From NCBI RefSeq assembly GCF_042684705.1, contig NZ_JBHULZ010000041.1, positions 744,001 to 808,000 on the forward strand: a DNA stretch of 64,000 bases. The letters are read 5' to 3'. Origin of the DNA: Mesonia sediminis. GTDB taxonomy: Bacteria; Bacteroidota; Bacteroidia; Flavobacteriales; Flavobacteriaceae. Below, in pieces: positions 53,810 to 62,971 of this stretch (position 1 is the first letter of the stretch; every line of letters starts with the position of its first letter). Below the pieces are notes generated by a model. That model was not told the DNA's origin. It saw only the letters and a program-made list of their open reading frames with translations, and ran no database searches. The translations under genes and the position numbers were made by a program.

Positions 53810-54370
53810 ATGAAAAGAAGTATTCGTATCTTCCTTATTCTGCTTATTGGAGGCATCATTGGCTTCTTTTTAATCAAAAATCAAACCAAATCACATAGTC
53901 CTGAGGAAACCGTACATTATCGTACAGGAAATTTAAAAGTAGAAGTTTTTTACAACCGCCCCGCAAAACGAGGTAGGGAGATTTTTGGCGAGCTAGTACC
54001 TTTCAACCAAGTTTGGCGAACAGGAGCTAACGAAGCTACTACCTTTTCTGTAAATCAAGCTGTTCAAGTTGACGGTTCGCTGCTCGAGGCGGGACGATAT
54101 ACTCTATGGACGATACCCCAACCGGATTCTTGGAAAATTATTTTTAATAAAAAGATGTATGCTTGGGGTATTGATTTAAGTACACAAGAAGCCGCTCGAG
54201 ACGAAGCTTATGATGCTTTAATCATTGAAGTACCAACCCAAAAATTACCCGAGACCGTAGAACGCTTTAGTATTCATTTTGAAAAACAAAACCATTTGCA
54301 TTATATGGTTTTTAGTTGGGACCAAACCCAAGTAAGCTTTGCATTTGATAAACTCAACAAAAAAGCCTAG
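53810..54370 (+). CDS. DUF2911 domain protein
   Basis: About 186 residues from ATG 53810. N-terminal membrane/signal helix (IRIFLILLIGGIIGFFLI), then DUF2911: VEVFYNRPAKRGREIFGELV, VWRTGANEATTFSVN, GRYTLWTIPQPDSWKIIFNK. Function unknown; envelope-attached by its helix. A TTG at 53768 would lengthen it by 14 residues. The stop codon lies within the terminator stem at 54361. Confidence 0.88.
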   Translation: MKRSIRIFLILLIGGIIGFFLIKNQTKSHSPEETVHYRTGNLKVEVFYNRPAKRGREIFGELVPFNQVWRTGANEATTFSVNQAVQVDGSLLEAGRYTLWTIPQPDSWKIIFNKKMYAWGIDLSTQEAARDEAYDALIIEVPTQKLPETVERFSIHFEKQNHLHYMVFSWDQTQVSFAFDKLNKKA

Positions 54371-54393
54371 ATGCAAGAGCAACTAGGCTTTTT
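54361..54393 (+). terminator. Intrinsic terminator overlapping the DUF2911 stop codon
   Basis: AAAAGCCTAG (54361-54370) pairs with CTAGGCTTTT (54383-54392). A/T symmetry makes it usable from both strands, serving the convergent ohr gene as well. Confidence 0.85.
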
Positions 54394-54414
54394 CTTGAAT
54401 AAATATTTATTAGA

Positions 54415-54840
54415 TTACTCGTCTAACAACAGATTTAATGTCACGTCGATATTATCTCGTGTAGCGCGAGAAAACGGACAAATTTCGTGTGCTTTATTCA
54501 CTAATTTTTCTCCTGTTTCAACATCAACTGTTGGTAGATAAGAATCTAAGATTACGGCCAATTGAAAGTCACCTTCATCTGTGCGCCCAATACTCACCGA
54601 AGCCGAAACGCTATAATCGCCTAAATCTATATTATCTTCTTTAGCCACAGCCTCAAGCGCACCCCCATAACAAGCCGAATAAGCGCAAGCAAAAAAGTGC
54701 TCTGGGTTTACTCCATCACCATCGTCTCCGCCCATGGCTTTAGGAACACTCAAGTTCATATCTATCTTACCGTCTTCGGTTTTTACGTGTCCGGCTCTAC
54801 CTCCTTTTGCGGTGGCTTGTTCTGTATAAAAAGTTTTCAT
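54415..54840 (-). CDS. ohr: Organic hydroperoxide resistance protein (Ohr/OsmC family)
   Basis: 141 residues. The two catalytic cysteines are in ACYGGAL (CAYSACYGGAL) and ICPFSRATRDN, and the GGDDGDGVNPEHFFA segment is typical of Ohr. It reduces organic peroxides using lipoyl or thiol donors. Monocistronic, divergent from meaB; no OhrR-type repressor gene nearby. Confidence 0.94.
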   Translation of the reverse strand: MKTFYTEQATAKGGRAGHVKTEDGKIDMNLSVPKAMGGDDGDGVNPEHFFACAYSACYGGALEAVAKEDNIDLGDYSVSASVSIGRTDEGDFQLAVILDSYLPTVDVETGEKLVNKAHEICPFSRATRDNIDVTLNLLLDE

Positions 54841-54914
54841 CTTGTTTAAAATTTAAGGTTTAATTTATGGCTTGAAGATAAAAAGCTTTTCATCCGTTTT
54901 CAAGAATGAATTCA

Positions 54915-54922
54915 TAAATTTG
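54915..54922 (+). promoter_or_regulatory. -7 promoter box of meaB
   Basis: TAAATTTG matches TAnnTTTG 12 bp before the ATG at 54935, so initiation would leave a very short leader. No matching -33 element found. Confidence 0.4.
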
Positions 54923-54934
54923 TGCTAAATAAAA

Positions 54935-56032
54935 ATGTATATGCCCACCCCCAAGAAAAACAAATCCGCTTTAAGCGAAAAGACATCACAGCACTCTCAA
55001 TCTATTGGTGCCAAAAGTGCGGCACGCATTAAGGCTTTACGAAAAAAACGCATTGATGCCACCGATTTAGCCCAGCAGATTTTAGCCGGTAATAAAACAG
55101 CATTGAGTCAAGGCATTACCCTAGTTGAAAGCAAACAGGAGAAGCATTTTGAATCGGTAAAAACGATTATCAACACCTGTTTGCCTGCATCGGGAAAATC
55201 TATTCGCATAGGCATTACGGGGGTGCCAGGTGTGGGTAAGAGTACATTTATTGAAGCCTTTGGTAATTATCTTATCGATAAACATGAAAAGAAAGTTGCC
55301 GTTTTGGCTGTAGACCCTACCAGTAGCGTTTCGCACGGAAGTATTTTGGGCGACAAAACCCGCATGGAAGAATTAGTAAAACAAGAGAATGCTTTTATTC
55401 GGCCAACGGCATCGGGAGATTCGCTTGGTGGGGTTGCACAGAAAACACGTGAATCGGTTATTTTATGCGAAGCGGCAGGCTTTGATGTTATTTTAATCGA
55501 AACCGTGGGCGTGGGACAAAGTGAAACCTTGGTGCATAGTATGACCGACTTTTTTTTGTTGCTCAAATTGGCTGGTGCGGGTGACGAATTACAGGGTATT
55601 AAACGCGGTATTATGGAAATGGCCGATGCTATTGTTATTAATAAAGCTGATGGCGAGAACTTAAAGCCGGCGCGACAAGCCCAAGCAGAATTTAAAAAAG
55701 CGCTGCATCTTTACCCGACCAAGGAAAGTACTTGGAAACCTTTGGTAAAAATGGCTAGTGGCTTGCATCAAAAAGGTATAGACCGCATATGGGAAATGCT
55801 AGAGACTTATTTTAAATTAACCAAAGGCAACGGGTATTTTGAACAATTGCGTTTAGAGCAAAACAAGCATTGGCTTTTACAAACCATACAAGACCAATTA
55901 AAAGCGGACTTTTATGCCAACCCAAAAATAAAGCAAGCTTTGGCTGAAAAAATAGAAGCTCTAGAGCGGCAAGAAATTTCTCCGTTTGAAGCCGCTTTTG
56001 ATTTACTCCAATTGCACAAAGAAATAAGCTAA
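54935..56032 (+). CDS. meaB: Methylmalonyl-CoA mutase-associated GTPase MeaB
   Basis: 365 residues. Walker A GVPGVGKSTF, VAVLAVDPTSSVSHGSILGDK, IETVGVGQSE and the NKADG guanine motif (VINKADGEN) are all present. MeaB protects and loads adenosylcobalamin into methylmalonyl-CoA mutase, which agrees with the PduO-type enzyme at 45437. The N-terminal 25 residues (PTPKKNKSALSEK) are an unusual extension that carries the ATCCGCTTTAAGCG repeat; the real start could be further in. Its stop overlaps the PAP2 stop by 4 bp. Confidence 0.94.
   Translation: MYMPTPKKNKSALSEKTSQHSQSIGAKSAARIKALRKKRIDATDLAQQILAGNKTALSQGITLVESKQEKHFESVKTIINTCLPASGKSIRIGITGVPGVGKSTFIEAFGNYLIDKHEKKVAVLAVDPTSSVSHGSILGDKTRMEELVKQENAFIRPTASGDSLGGVAQKTRESVILCEAAGFDVILIETVGVGQSETLVHSMTDFFLLLKLAGAGDELQGIKRGIMEMADAIVINKADGENLKPARQAQAEFKKALHLYPTKESTWKPLVKMASGLHQKGIDRIWEMLETYFKLTKGNGYFEQLRLEQNKHWLLQTIQDQLKADFYANPKIKQALAEKIEALERQEISPFEAAFDLLQLHKEIS
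54964..54977. repeat. ATCCGCTTTAAGCG motif, copy 4 (inside meaB 5' end)
   Basis: Exact 14-mer within the predicted N-terminal extension of MeaB (KSALSE on the plus strand). Confidence 0.6.
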
Positions 56033-56604
56033 ACTTTAGCGTTTAGCTTATTTATACTGATTTGATGCAGTTTATAAAATAAAAACCCAATTATACTCCC
56101 AATGAGTATACCCGTTATAACATCTCCTGGGTAATGTTTACCTACATAAATACGGCTATAGCTGACCAACATGGCCCAAATAAATAACAAGGGAAAAGCT
56201 AGCTTATACCATTTTTTTAGAATGTTACCTAGAAAGATGGCTAAAGCTGTTGAGCTGGCTGCATGTGCAGAAAAATAACCGTACTTACCGCAATAATCCA
56301 TTAAAAATCGGCCTTGAGCCATAAAATCTTCTTTACATGGTCGGGGTCTGGCAAAGGCATCTTTGAATACATTAGCCAATTGATCTGTAGCCGTTATTAA
56401 AAGCGCGATAAAAACCAGCGTAATTCCGAGTGTTTTTAAGTTATAGTTTTTATAAAGTAAATACAGCAAGTAGGCATACATGGGTATAGCAGCAAACTTA
56501 TGCGTTATAAAAATCCAGAACCAATCCCAAGTAGGCGTACCTAAGTTATTCAGATACAAGAAAAGCTCTTGGTCCCATTGCAGCAGTTGTTCTATAGTGG
56601 GCAT
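56029..56604 (-). CDS. PAP2-family membrane phosphatase
   Basis: About 191 residues from ATG 56604 (PTIEQLLQWDQELFLYLN). Several membrane helices and the PAP2 motifs: KDAFARPRPC (motif 1), SAHAASS (motif 2, His) and SRIYVGKHYPGD (motif 3, Arg/His/Asp). Substrates may be undecaprenyl diphosphate or lipid phosphates. An upstream ATG at 56634 would overlap the preceding gene, so I reject it. Confidence 0.9.
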   Translation of the reverse strand: MPTIEQLLQWDQELFLYLNNLGTPTWDWFWIFITHKFAAIPMYAYLLYLLYKNYNLKTLGITLVFIALLITATDQLANVFKDAFARPRPCKEDFMAQGRFLMDYCGKYGYFSAHAASSTALAIFLGNILKKWYKLAFPLLFIWAMLVSYSRIYVGKHYPGDVITGILIGSIIGFLFYKLHQISINKLNAKV

Positions 56605-56608
56605 AGTT

Positions 56609-56836
56609 TTATTCTTGATAGCGTGCCACTTCACGGTCGTAAAACTGCGAAGCCTCTTCGATTAAATTTTCTACTTCACTTTCCAGTTCTTTTTGATCGT
56701 GTGCATCAAACTCCTCCAGCCATTCAATCTCGTCGTTTTGCAAATTGATGATAAACCTTGGGTAGTCGGTATGCACAATAAATATAGCCTCGGGAAAATC
56801 GGTATTATCGGCTAGTAAAAATTTTGGAAATTCCAT
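56609..56836 (-). CDS. Small acidic conserved protein of unknown function
   Basis: 75 residues (MEFPKFLLADNTDFPEAIF), acidic with a C-terminal helix (KELESEVENLIEEASQF). It lies 4 bp before the PAP2 gene and 12 bp after the MATE gene, so all three may form one operon (MATE, this, PAP2). No domain recognised. Confidence 0.75.
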   Translation of the reverse strand: MEFPKFLLADNTDFPEAIFIVHTDYPRFIINLQNDEIEWLEEFDAHDQKELESEVENLIEEASQFYDREVARYQE

Positions 56837-56848
56837 AGTTTGAATTTT

Positions 56849-58210
56849 TTATAAAGGTAAAGAAATACTTCCTTTTTCAATTAATTTTTTGCTAAGGTAG
56901 TTAAATCTAAAGTATAGCATTACCGCCGAAGCAGAAAGCCCAACCAAAAGACCAATCCAGATTCCCATACTTCCTAGTACATCTTCTTTGCCGAGAAAGA
57001 AACAAATAGGAAACCCTATTACCCAATAGGCAATAAAACAAAACAAAGTAGGTATTTTTACGTCTTGCAATCCGCGTAAAGCACCTAAAATAACAACTTG
57101 CAAACCGTCACTTAACTGAAATAAAGCGGCTATGATAAGCAATTGAGAGGCTAGATAAATTACTTGTGTATTGTCTATATAAAAAGTAGGCAACCAATCT
57201 TTAAGCACGATAAAACCTACGGCAAAAACGGCTTCGATTAAAAATACTAACAAAAACGTAGATAAAGCGATTCGTCTTAGCTCTTTGAAGGCCTTTTTCC
57301 CTTTTTGATTACCCACCCGAATGGTTGCGGTTACGCCTAAACCTACAGCAATCATAAATGTCATGGAAGCTAAGTTTAAAGCCACTTGATTTGCCGCTTG
57401 AGGATCTGTACCCAAGGTACCTGCAAGAAAAACCGAACCGGTAAAAACACCCACCTCAAAAAGCATTTGTAAAGCAGTGGGAAAGCCTAAATTAAACAAG
57501 CGTTTAAATACTTTCTTTTGTAATGATTTTTTCGCCCAAACGAAGTAGGTAGCAAATTTCTTTTTTGATCTTAAAATATAATACAAGAAGAAAAGCATAA
57601 AGAAACGCGAAATCAAAGTCCCTAAAGCGGCACCTTCTAGCTCTAATCTCGGAAAAATCCATATTCCATAAATGAGCAAATAATTAAAAAGTACGTTAAC
57701 CACATTGGCCCCAATGGTAGCATACATCGCGTATTTTGTTTGTGATAACCCGTCGCCAAATTGCTTAAAACCCTGAAAAACCATTAGTGGAATCATTGAG
57801 AACGCTACAATATCTAAATAAGGCATTGCTAATTGCACCACCTCATCGGGCTGATTGAGATAGAACAATACAGGTTTGGCAAGCCAAAGTGCTAGAAACA
57901 GCGCAACACCTGTTGTTAAGCACATGATGATACCGTGTTGAAAGTAAGAACGACCTTTTTCTATATTACTAGCACCATCGGCCTCGGCAATCAAAGGTGT
58001 AATGGCAAAACTAAATCCGACCCCAATAGAAAGCGCAATAAAAACCAATGAATTACCCAGAGAAACCGCTGCCAAAGGGGCAGCACCCAGCTTACCAACC
58101 ATAATATTATCGGCAAGACCAACTAATACATGACCCAATTGACCCAACATCACTGGTAAAGCGATGGTTAGGTTCTTTTTGAATTCTTTTGTGTAAGCAG
58201 TAAGATGCAT
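56849..58210 (-). CDS. MATE family efflux transporter
   Basis: 453 residues with twelve membrane helices. N-terminal LPVMLGQLGHVLVGLADNIMVGKLG and the AAVSLGNSLVFIALSIGVGFSFAITPLIAE stretch are typical of the NorM-like MATE family; these use Na+ or H+ gradients to expel drugs. First gene of the probable three-gene minus-strand run ending with PAP2. Confidence 0.93.
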   Translation of the reverse strand: MHLTAYTKEFKKNLTIALPVMLGQLGHVLVGLADNIMVGKLGAAPLAAVSLGNSLVFIALSIGVGFSFAITPLIAEADGASNIEKGRSYFQHGIIMCLTTGVALFLALWLAKPVLFYLNQPDEVVQLAMPYLDIVAFSMIPLMVFQGFKQFGDGLSQTKYAMYATIGANVVNVLFNYLLIYGIWIFPRLELEGAALGTLISRFFMLFFLYYILRSKKKFATYFVWAKKSLQKKVFKRLFNLGFPTALQMLFEVGVFTGSVFLAGTLGTDPQAANQVALNLASMTFMIAVGLGVTATIRVGNQKGKKAFKELRRIALSTFLLVFLIEAVFAVGFIVLKDWLPTFYIDNTQVIYLASQLLIIAALFQLSDGLQVVILGALRGLQDVKIPTLFCFIAYWVIGFPICFFLGKEDVLGSMGIWIGLLVGLSASAVMLYFRFNYLSKKLIEKGSISLPL

Positions 58211-58297
58211 CGCTCGATTTTATTTGGCGTGCAAAGATATTGGAATTAGCGGAATTCTATTTTAAAATATAATGAAGTTTTAGAAACTTAAACTTCA

Positions 58298-59020
58298 TCA
58301 TTTATCTATCCATTTGTAGCCTTCTTTTCCTTGAAAACTCCCATACAAAGCATTTGTAAAATGCATTTTACCGTAAACAAGTGCTATTTTTTGATAAGGA
58401 CTTTTCTTGACTGCTTGACGAATTTTATCATTTCTAGCATATAGAATAACTTCATCTTTATAAATTTCTGGTAGAACATCACATTCATATTTATCGTTAA
58501 GCGGAGTTTCTAAATCACAATCTGTTAAAATTATTTTACCGTGATTGGTTTCATAATTAGTAATGATTTCTGAAACGGAGAAATCTACATTAATGTCATT
58601 CTCATTTATGCCTATAGATTCTCTTGTCTGCAAAGCATATTTTTTGTTTTTAAAAAATTTTGGAAATGATTTATTAGTTGAGTCTTTATAATTAGTAAAA
58701 TTAAAACCTAACAACTTTCGCATTTTTCGTTTTAAACTATCAATTTTAGGTTTCGACATTTGCAAACTATCAAACTTTATTCCCTCATAATAAACCACAT
58801 AACCTTCTTCACGTAAATTGGTTAACTTCTTTCTTACATCTTCATAAAATTCCGGTTTATTAAGGTGAACCATAGGAAAACATACCAATGTTTTATCTAA
58901 TTCTTCATTATAAAAAGTTTCTGTTTTTACACTTTTAGAACTTACTAAACCAAGGTATATTCTACTGCAAGAAGTAAAAAAAAGAGATAGTAAAAAAAAA
59001 TAAAAAAAAATTTTCTTCAT
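58298..59020 (-). CDS. Lipoprotein with TraB/TIKI-like features
   Basis: 240 residues, lipoprotein signal (FFTSC). The layout fits the TraB/TIKI/ChaN-like group in outline: an early PMVHLNKPEFYEDVRKKL with His, VVYYEGIK with Glu, and a late IALVYGKMHFTNAL with His. The match is by pattern only and could be wrong. Very AT-rich (poly-A stretches before and after), unlike its housekeeping neighbours, suggesting an acquired patch with the next gene. Confidence 0.55.
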   Translation of the reverse strand: MKKIFFYFFLLSLFFTSCSRIYLGLVSSKSVKTETFYNEELDKTLVCFPMVHLNKPEFYEDVRKKLTNLREEGYVVYYEGIKFDSLQMSKPKIDSLKRKMRKLLGFNFTNYKDSTNKSFPKFFKNKKYALQTRESIGINENDINVDFSVSEIITNYETNHGKIILTDCDLETPLNDKYECDVLPEIYKDEVILYARNDKIRQAVKKSPYQKIALVYGKMHFTNALYGSFQGKEGYKWIDK

Positions 59021-59090
59021 ATGTTTATATAAAAAAGCTCTTTCAAATATTTTTAAAAGTATCTTTCCAATTTTTATAATAATAAATTTT

Positions 59091-59129
59091 AAAAAATTAA
59101 AGCCCTATATCAGAAGGATAGGGCTTTAA
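59091..59129 (-). terminator. Intrinsic terminator of the Cys-rich lipoprotein gene
   Basis: TTAAAGCCCTAT (59097-59108) pairs with ATAGGGCTTTAA (59118-59129), a perfect 12-bp stem; on the minus strand TAATTTTTT follows. Confidence 0.85.
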
Positions 59130-59137
59130 AATTCTAT

Positions 59138-59656
59138 TTACGCAAATGGCACTAGTGCCTCTATAATTCTAACAGTAGTATCTACCCAACAACCTGCTTT
59201 ACAACCTCCTCTACCTTTAATCTTTTCTCCATTTTCATCTGTATAATGTTGATTACACCATTGAATACAAGATGCATGTGGAGAAAGCTTTGGTTCTTCC
59301 GGATCTCCATTAACAACATTATTAATTTCAGATTGTAATTCTTCTCTGGTAATATTTCCTGCTTCTAGAAAATTATCGCTAACTTCTAAAGAATATAATC
59401 TATCATCATAATCTGATAAACCAATTAAAAAAGTCACATTAAAAACCTCACCAGTTTCTGTATTTTTCACAGTAGTTTCTTTTTCATAAATTTCATAATT
59501 ATTTTCAGAAAAGGTACTATTTGTACTGTTTTCATCATAATTAATATCTAATTTGATAAATTGCATAGGTTCTGATGATTGAATTTTAGAGTTATCATCA
59601 TTGGAACATGACATTAACGACATCACTTAAATTAAACTTAAAAAAAAATTTTTCAT
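59138..59656 (-). pseudogene. Small Cys-rich lipoprotein gene with a stop codon inside its signal peptide
   Basis: From ATG 59656 the frame reads MKNFFLSLI, then TAA (59627-59629), then VMSLMSCSNDD and 159 further codons. Reading the stop as Leu (TTA, one base change) gives a perfect lipoprotein signal with lipobox LMSC. The open part alone (59138-59626) would start only six residues before the Cys, too short to be exported. The C-terminal part is distinctive: CIQWCNQHYTD, GRGGCKAGCWVDTTVRIIEA, four cysteines in about 30 residues. It may be a recent nonsense mutation, a sequencing error or a recoded start. No family recognised. Confidence 0.6.
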
Positions 59657-59736
59657 ACTCATAATAAATAGTTTTAGTTATACATAACGAATATATATAT
59701 ATACTTTAAAAAAAAAAATAATTTTTAAAATAAATT

Positions 59737-60342
59737 ATGCAAAATTACACCAACAAAGAAATACCGCTTTCCATAAAAGATCAAGTTGAAGTTGCTCTAT
59801 CCCATTACCCGCAACTCAAAGATACGCCCATTGCATTTCGGTTTAAAAAAGAGATTAAAAAATCGACTATGCAAGCGCAACCTAGCTTTGCAAGTTTTCT
59901 TAAAAGCCGAAAAAATAGAGCTTATATAATTTTTATTTCTGAAAAATTTCATATTGAAGATGAAGAATTTTCTATTTTAGATGTGGAGGACGATGTACTT
60001 ATTGGCTGGATTGGTCACGAGTTAGGGCACGTGATGGATTATCGCGATCGTGGCACTTTGGGAATGGCAGTATTCGGACTTAAATATTTATTTTCTACCG
60101 CTCACATTCAAGAAGTTGAGCGCACCGCTGATACATATGCCATAAAACACGGTATGAAAGACTATATTTTAGCCACCAAAAATTTTATTTTGAATAATGC
60201 AGACCTTTCACCTGCATACAAAGCCCGAATTAAAAACCTATATATGTCTCCCGAAGAAATCATGGAACTTGTAAATGAGCTAGGGGCTGATAAACTAGAG
60301 CAAGAAGTAGCAAAAAAAGTAATTCAAAAACGGGCGCTATAA
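59737..60342 (+). CDS. Small zinc-metallopeptidase-like protein (HExxH)
   Basis: 201 residues. HELGHVMDYRDRG holds the zinc motif HExxH, and EVERTADTYA 30 residues further supplies the likely third ligand (ExxxAD), a gluzincin/M48-like arrangement. No signal peptide or membrane helix, so probably cytoplasmic. No partner. It overlaps the convergent GH3 stop by 6 bp. Protease activity is inferred from the motif. Confidence 0.78.
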   Translation: MQNYTNKEIPLSIKDQVEVALSHYPQLKDTPIAFRFKKEIKKSTMQAQPSFASFLKSRKNRAYIIFISEKFHIEDEEFSILDVEDDVLIGWIGHELGHVMDYRDRGTLGMAVFGLKYLFSTAHIQEVERTADTYAIKHGMKDYILATKNFILNNADLSPAYKARIKNLYMSPEEIMELVNELGADKLEQEVAKKVIQKRAL

Positions 60343-61884
60343 GTGACTTTTTACAAAATCTCTAAAAGCGGTATATTTTTCTTCATCCATCACTTTCTCC
60401 ATTTTTACTTGTCCGCCTTTTTTCTTATTGGCACCACTCCATTCATAAAATAGGTCGAGCGGAATGGTATGTACTTTTATACCCTTGAGTGCTTTAGATC
60501 TGGCTACGCGGTAGTTTTTATTCGCCGCTTTTAAATTCTCATCTAAGGCTTGAGCGAGCTTCTCGTTTTCAATTATTCCTTTTTCATTAACTCCTAGGTG
60601 CCAAACATGATAAAATTCATCATTTTCTTTAACAGCACTCACGGTAAATTCGGGTAGTTTTATGCTGAATTGTTTTTCAAGCTCTTGGATAGCCTGATTC
60701 ATCTTATTCACAGAAAGCTGAGAGCCGACTACATTAAGGAAGAACTTAGTTCTACCCGTAATTTTTATTTCGGCCTTACTTACATCCGTAAAGGCAATGG
60801 TATCGCCAATTAAATACCTCCAAGCTCCCGAAACGGTACTAATAAGCAATACATAATCTACGTTTTCTTCGACTTGATCGAGCCTTAAAACAGGGGCATC
60901 TTGACACAATGAACCATCGGCGTTAATGTAGTCTGGCTTAAAAGGTACAAATTCAAAATACACTCCATTATCGGTAACCAATTTCATGGCGGTTGTTTCG
61001 GGACGATTTTGAAAAGCTAAAAATCCTTCTGAAGCCAAATAGGTATCAATTACAGTTATTGGTTTACCCAGCAGGGCATTAAAACTTTTTTCATAGGGTT
61101 CAAAAGCCACCCCTCCCGAGGTATAAACTTGTAAATTAGGCCAAACTTCATGAATATTATTTACCCCGTGATACTTAATTACCTCTTTTAGCATTAGCTC
61201 CATCCAAGATGGAATCCCACTTAGGGCACCGATATCCCAATTTTTAGCGTTTTCGGCTATGTGCTTTACCCTCTCATCCCAATCGTCTATTTGAGCAATT
61301 TCTTCACCTGGTTTATAATAGCCTTTAAACCAAAAAGGAATATTACTAGCACTAATACCACTTATTTCACCTTCGAGGTGCCCCTGATTTTGTTGTAGGT
61401 TGGTGCTACTCCCCAACATCATGATCTCTTTTTCAAAAAAATCAGCGGGCAGCTCAAAATTAGCTAAAGCGCTCACCTGCTTTATCCCGGCTTGACGAAT
61501 AGCTTCTATCATTTCATCGGTTACCGGAATACGTTTACTTGTTTTGCCGGTGGTGCCTGAGCTTAACGCAAAGTATTCTGGAGCACCAGGCCAAGTGATA
61601 TCAGGAAGTCCCTTTTGGGTTTGCCCCCACCAACGCTCTTGCATTTGATGATAATCAAAATAAGGAACGGTTTCTTGAAAAGCGGCAACAGGCTCTTCTG
61701 TAGCTAACAATTCTTTAAAGCCATAATACTTGCCAAATGCGGTATCTTGAGCCGTTTTAAGCAAGTGCATTAAAACTTCTTCTTGTTCTTTAACCGGGTT
61801 TGAATTTTGATTGAGCGTACCGCTTACATCGATAACTTTTTTAATAATAGATCCTAAAAGTGGCATAAACGTGGTTTTTACCAA
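60337..61884 (-). CDS. GH3-family (auxin-responsive promoter-like) acyl-adenylate enzyme
   Basis: 515 residues. Motifs of the GH3/adenylate-forming fold: ALSSGTTGKTSKRIPVT (nucleotide-binding loop), YLASEGFLAF and YLIGDTIAF. Plant GH3 enzymes join amino acids to hormones; bacterial ones have unknown substrates. Followed 50 bp upstream by the PPK2 gene in the same direction, so possibly co-transcribed. Confidence 0.9.
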   Translation of the reverse strand: MVKTTFMPLLGSIIKKVIDVSGTLNQNSNPVKEQEEVLMHLLKTAQDTAFGKYYGFKELLATEEPVAAFQETVPYFDYHQMQERWWGQTQKGLPDITWPGAPEYFALSSGTTGKTSKRIPVTDEMIEAIRQAGIKQVSALANFELPADFFEKEIMMLGSSTNLQQNQGHLEGEISGISASNIPFWFKGYYKPGEEIAQIDDWDERVKHIAENAKNWDIGALSGIPSWMELMLKEVIKYHGVNNIHEVWPNLQVYTSGGVAFEPYEKSFNALLGKPITVIDTYLASEGFLAFQNRPETTAMKLVTDNGVYFEFVPFKPDYINADGSLCQDAPVLRLDQVEENVDYVLLISTVSGAWRYLIGDTIAFTDVSKAEIKITGRTKFFLNVVGSQLSVNKMNQAIQELEKQFSIKLPEFTVSAVKENDEFYHVWHLGVNEKGIIENEKLAQALDENLKAANKNYRVARSKALKGIKVHTIPLDLFYEWSGANKKKGGQVKMEKVMDEEKYTAFRDFVKSHL

Positions 61885-61934
61885 AAATAAGACCTATTTA
61901 AAAAGTCCAGCAAACCCAGCGTAATAAAACTATG

Positions 61935-62819
61935 TTAATTTGTCTCTTGTTCAAGTTCTTTAATATAATTGGTCAACTCACTTTTAATATCTAGCGGTAG
62001 CATGGGTTCTTTAACATCTTTGAAAGTGGTAAGGCGTTCAAACAAAATTTTAGCCACCAAATAGCGTGCGTATTTTTTATTATCGGCTGGGATGATATAC
62101 CAGGGGGCTACTGGAGTACTGGTTTTTTGAATGGCTTCTTGATAGCAGTCTTGGTAGTTGTCCCACAGTTTGCGTTCTTCAATATCTCCGGGTGAAAATT
62201 TCCAGTTTTTTTCGGGTTTATGTAAACGCCGCAGCAGTCTATTTTTTTGTTCTTCTTTAGAAAGATGAAGAAAAAATTTAAAAATAAGCGTACCATTTTG
62301 AACCAACGTTTGTTCAAACGAGTTGATTTCCGCAAAGCGTTTTTCCCAAAATTTAGGCGTGATATCCTTTACGGAATTAATTTGCGGCAAATTTTCATTT
62401 AGGATGTACTCGGGATGCACGCGAGTTACCAAAACATTTTCATAGTGGGTTCGATTAAAAATCCCGAATTTTCCACGCTCTGGCAAACTCTTGTAGTGTC
62501 TCCATAGATAGTCGTGCTTCAATTCATTTTTAGAAGGAGTTTTAAAGCTATGTACTACCACCCCACGTGAATTAAAGCCTTGAAAAACCTCTCGGATCAA
62601 ACTATCTTTTCCTGCCGTATCCATTCCCTGTAAACAGACCAAAACCGAATATTTACCGTGTGCATATAATTTATCTTGCCAGGCAGCAAGCTCTTTACGG
62701 ATAGGCTTAAGGGCTCGTTTAGCCTCCTTATTGGTTGCTCCTAAATCGATGTGAGTAGGTGCATTTTTTAAATTCAAATTTTCTGAAGCGATAAAATCGT
62801 TTATATCAATTGATTTCAT
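61935..62819 (-). CDS. PPK2-family polyphosphate kinase
   Basis: 294 residues. Walker A-like GMDTAGKDSLIREVF, the SWRH-type KHDYLWRHYKSLPERGKFGIFNRTHYE lid/Walker B region, and VLVTRVHPEYIL. PPK2 enzymes move phosphate between polyphosphate and nucleoside mono- or diphosphates. Subclass (GDP/ADP or AMP-using) cannot be fixed by eye. Confidence 0.92.
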   Translation of the reverse strand: MKSIDINDFIASENLNLKNAPTHIDLGATNKEAKRALKPIRKELAAWQDKLYAHGKYSVLVCLQGMDTAGKDSLIREVFQGFNSRGVVVHSFKTPSKNELKHDYLWRHYKSLPERGKFGIFNRTHYENVLVTRVHPEYILNENLPQINSVKDITPKFWEKRFAEINSFEQTLVQNGTLIFKFFLHLSKEEQKNRLLRRLHKPEKNWKFSPGDIEERKLWDNYQDCYQEAIQKTSTPVAPWYIIPADNKKYARYLVAKILFERLTTFKDVKEPMLPLDIKSELTNYIKELEQETN

Positions 62820-62944
62820 AATGTTTAGTATTATAGCTATAGCTGTCTGATGAGTATCTGGCTTAAAAGTAAAACAAATCTCACAACATACCTTAGTATT
62901 CTCGATAAACCAGAAGAGCCCTATTAAAATAAAAGTGAATTCAG

Positions 62945-62952
62945 TATCTTTG
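62945..62952 (+). promoter_or_regulatory. -7 promoter box
   Basis: TATCTTTG, exact TAnnTTTG match, 20 bp before the TTG start at 62972. Also near the divergent PPK2 promoter region. Confidence 0.5.
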
Positions 62953-62971
62953 CGCCTTAAAACATTTTGAT

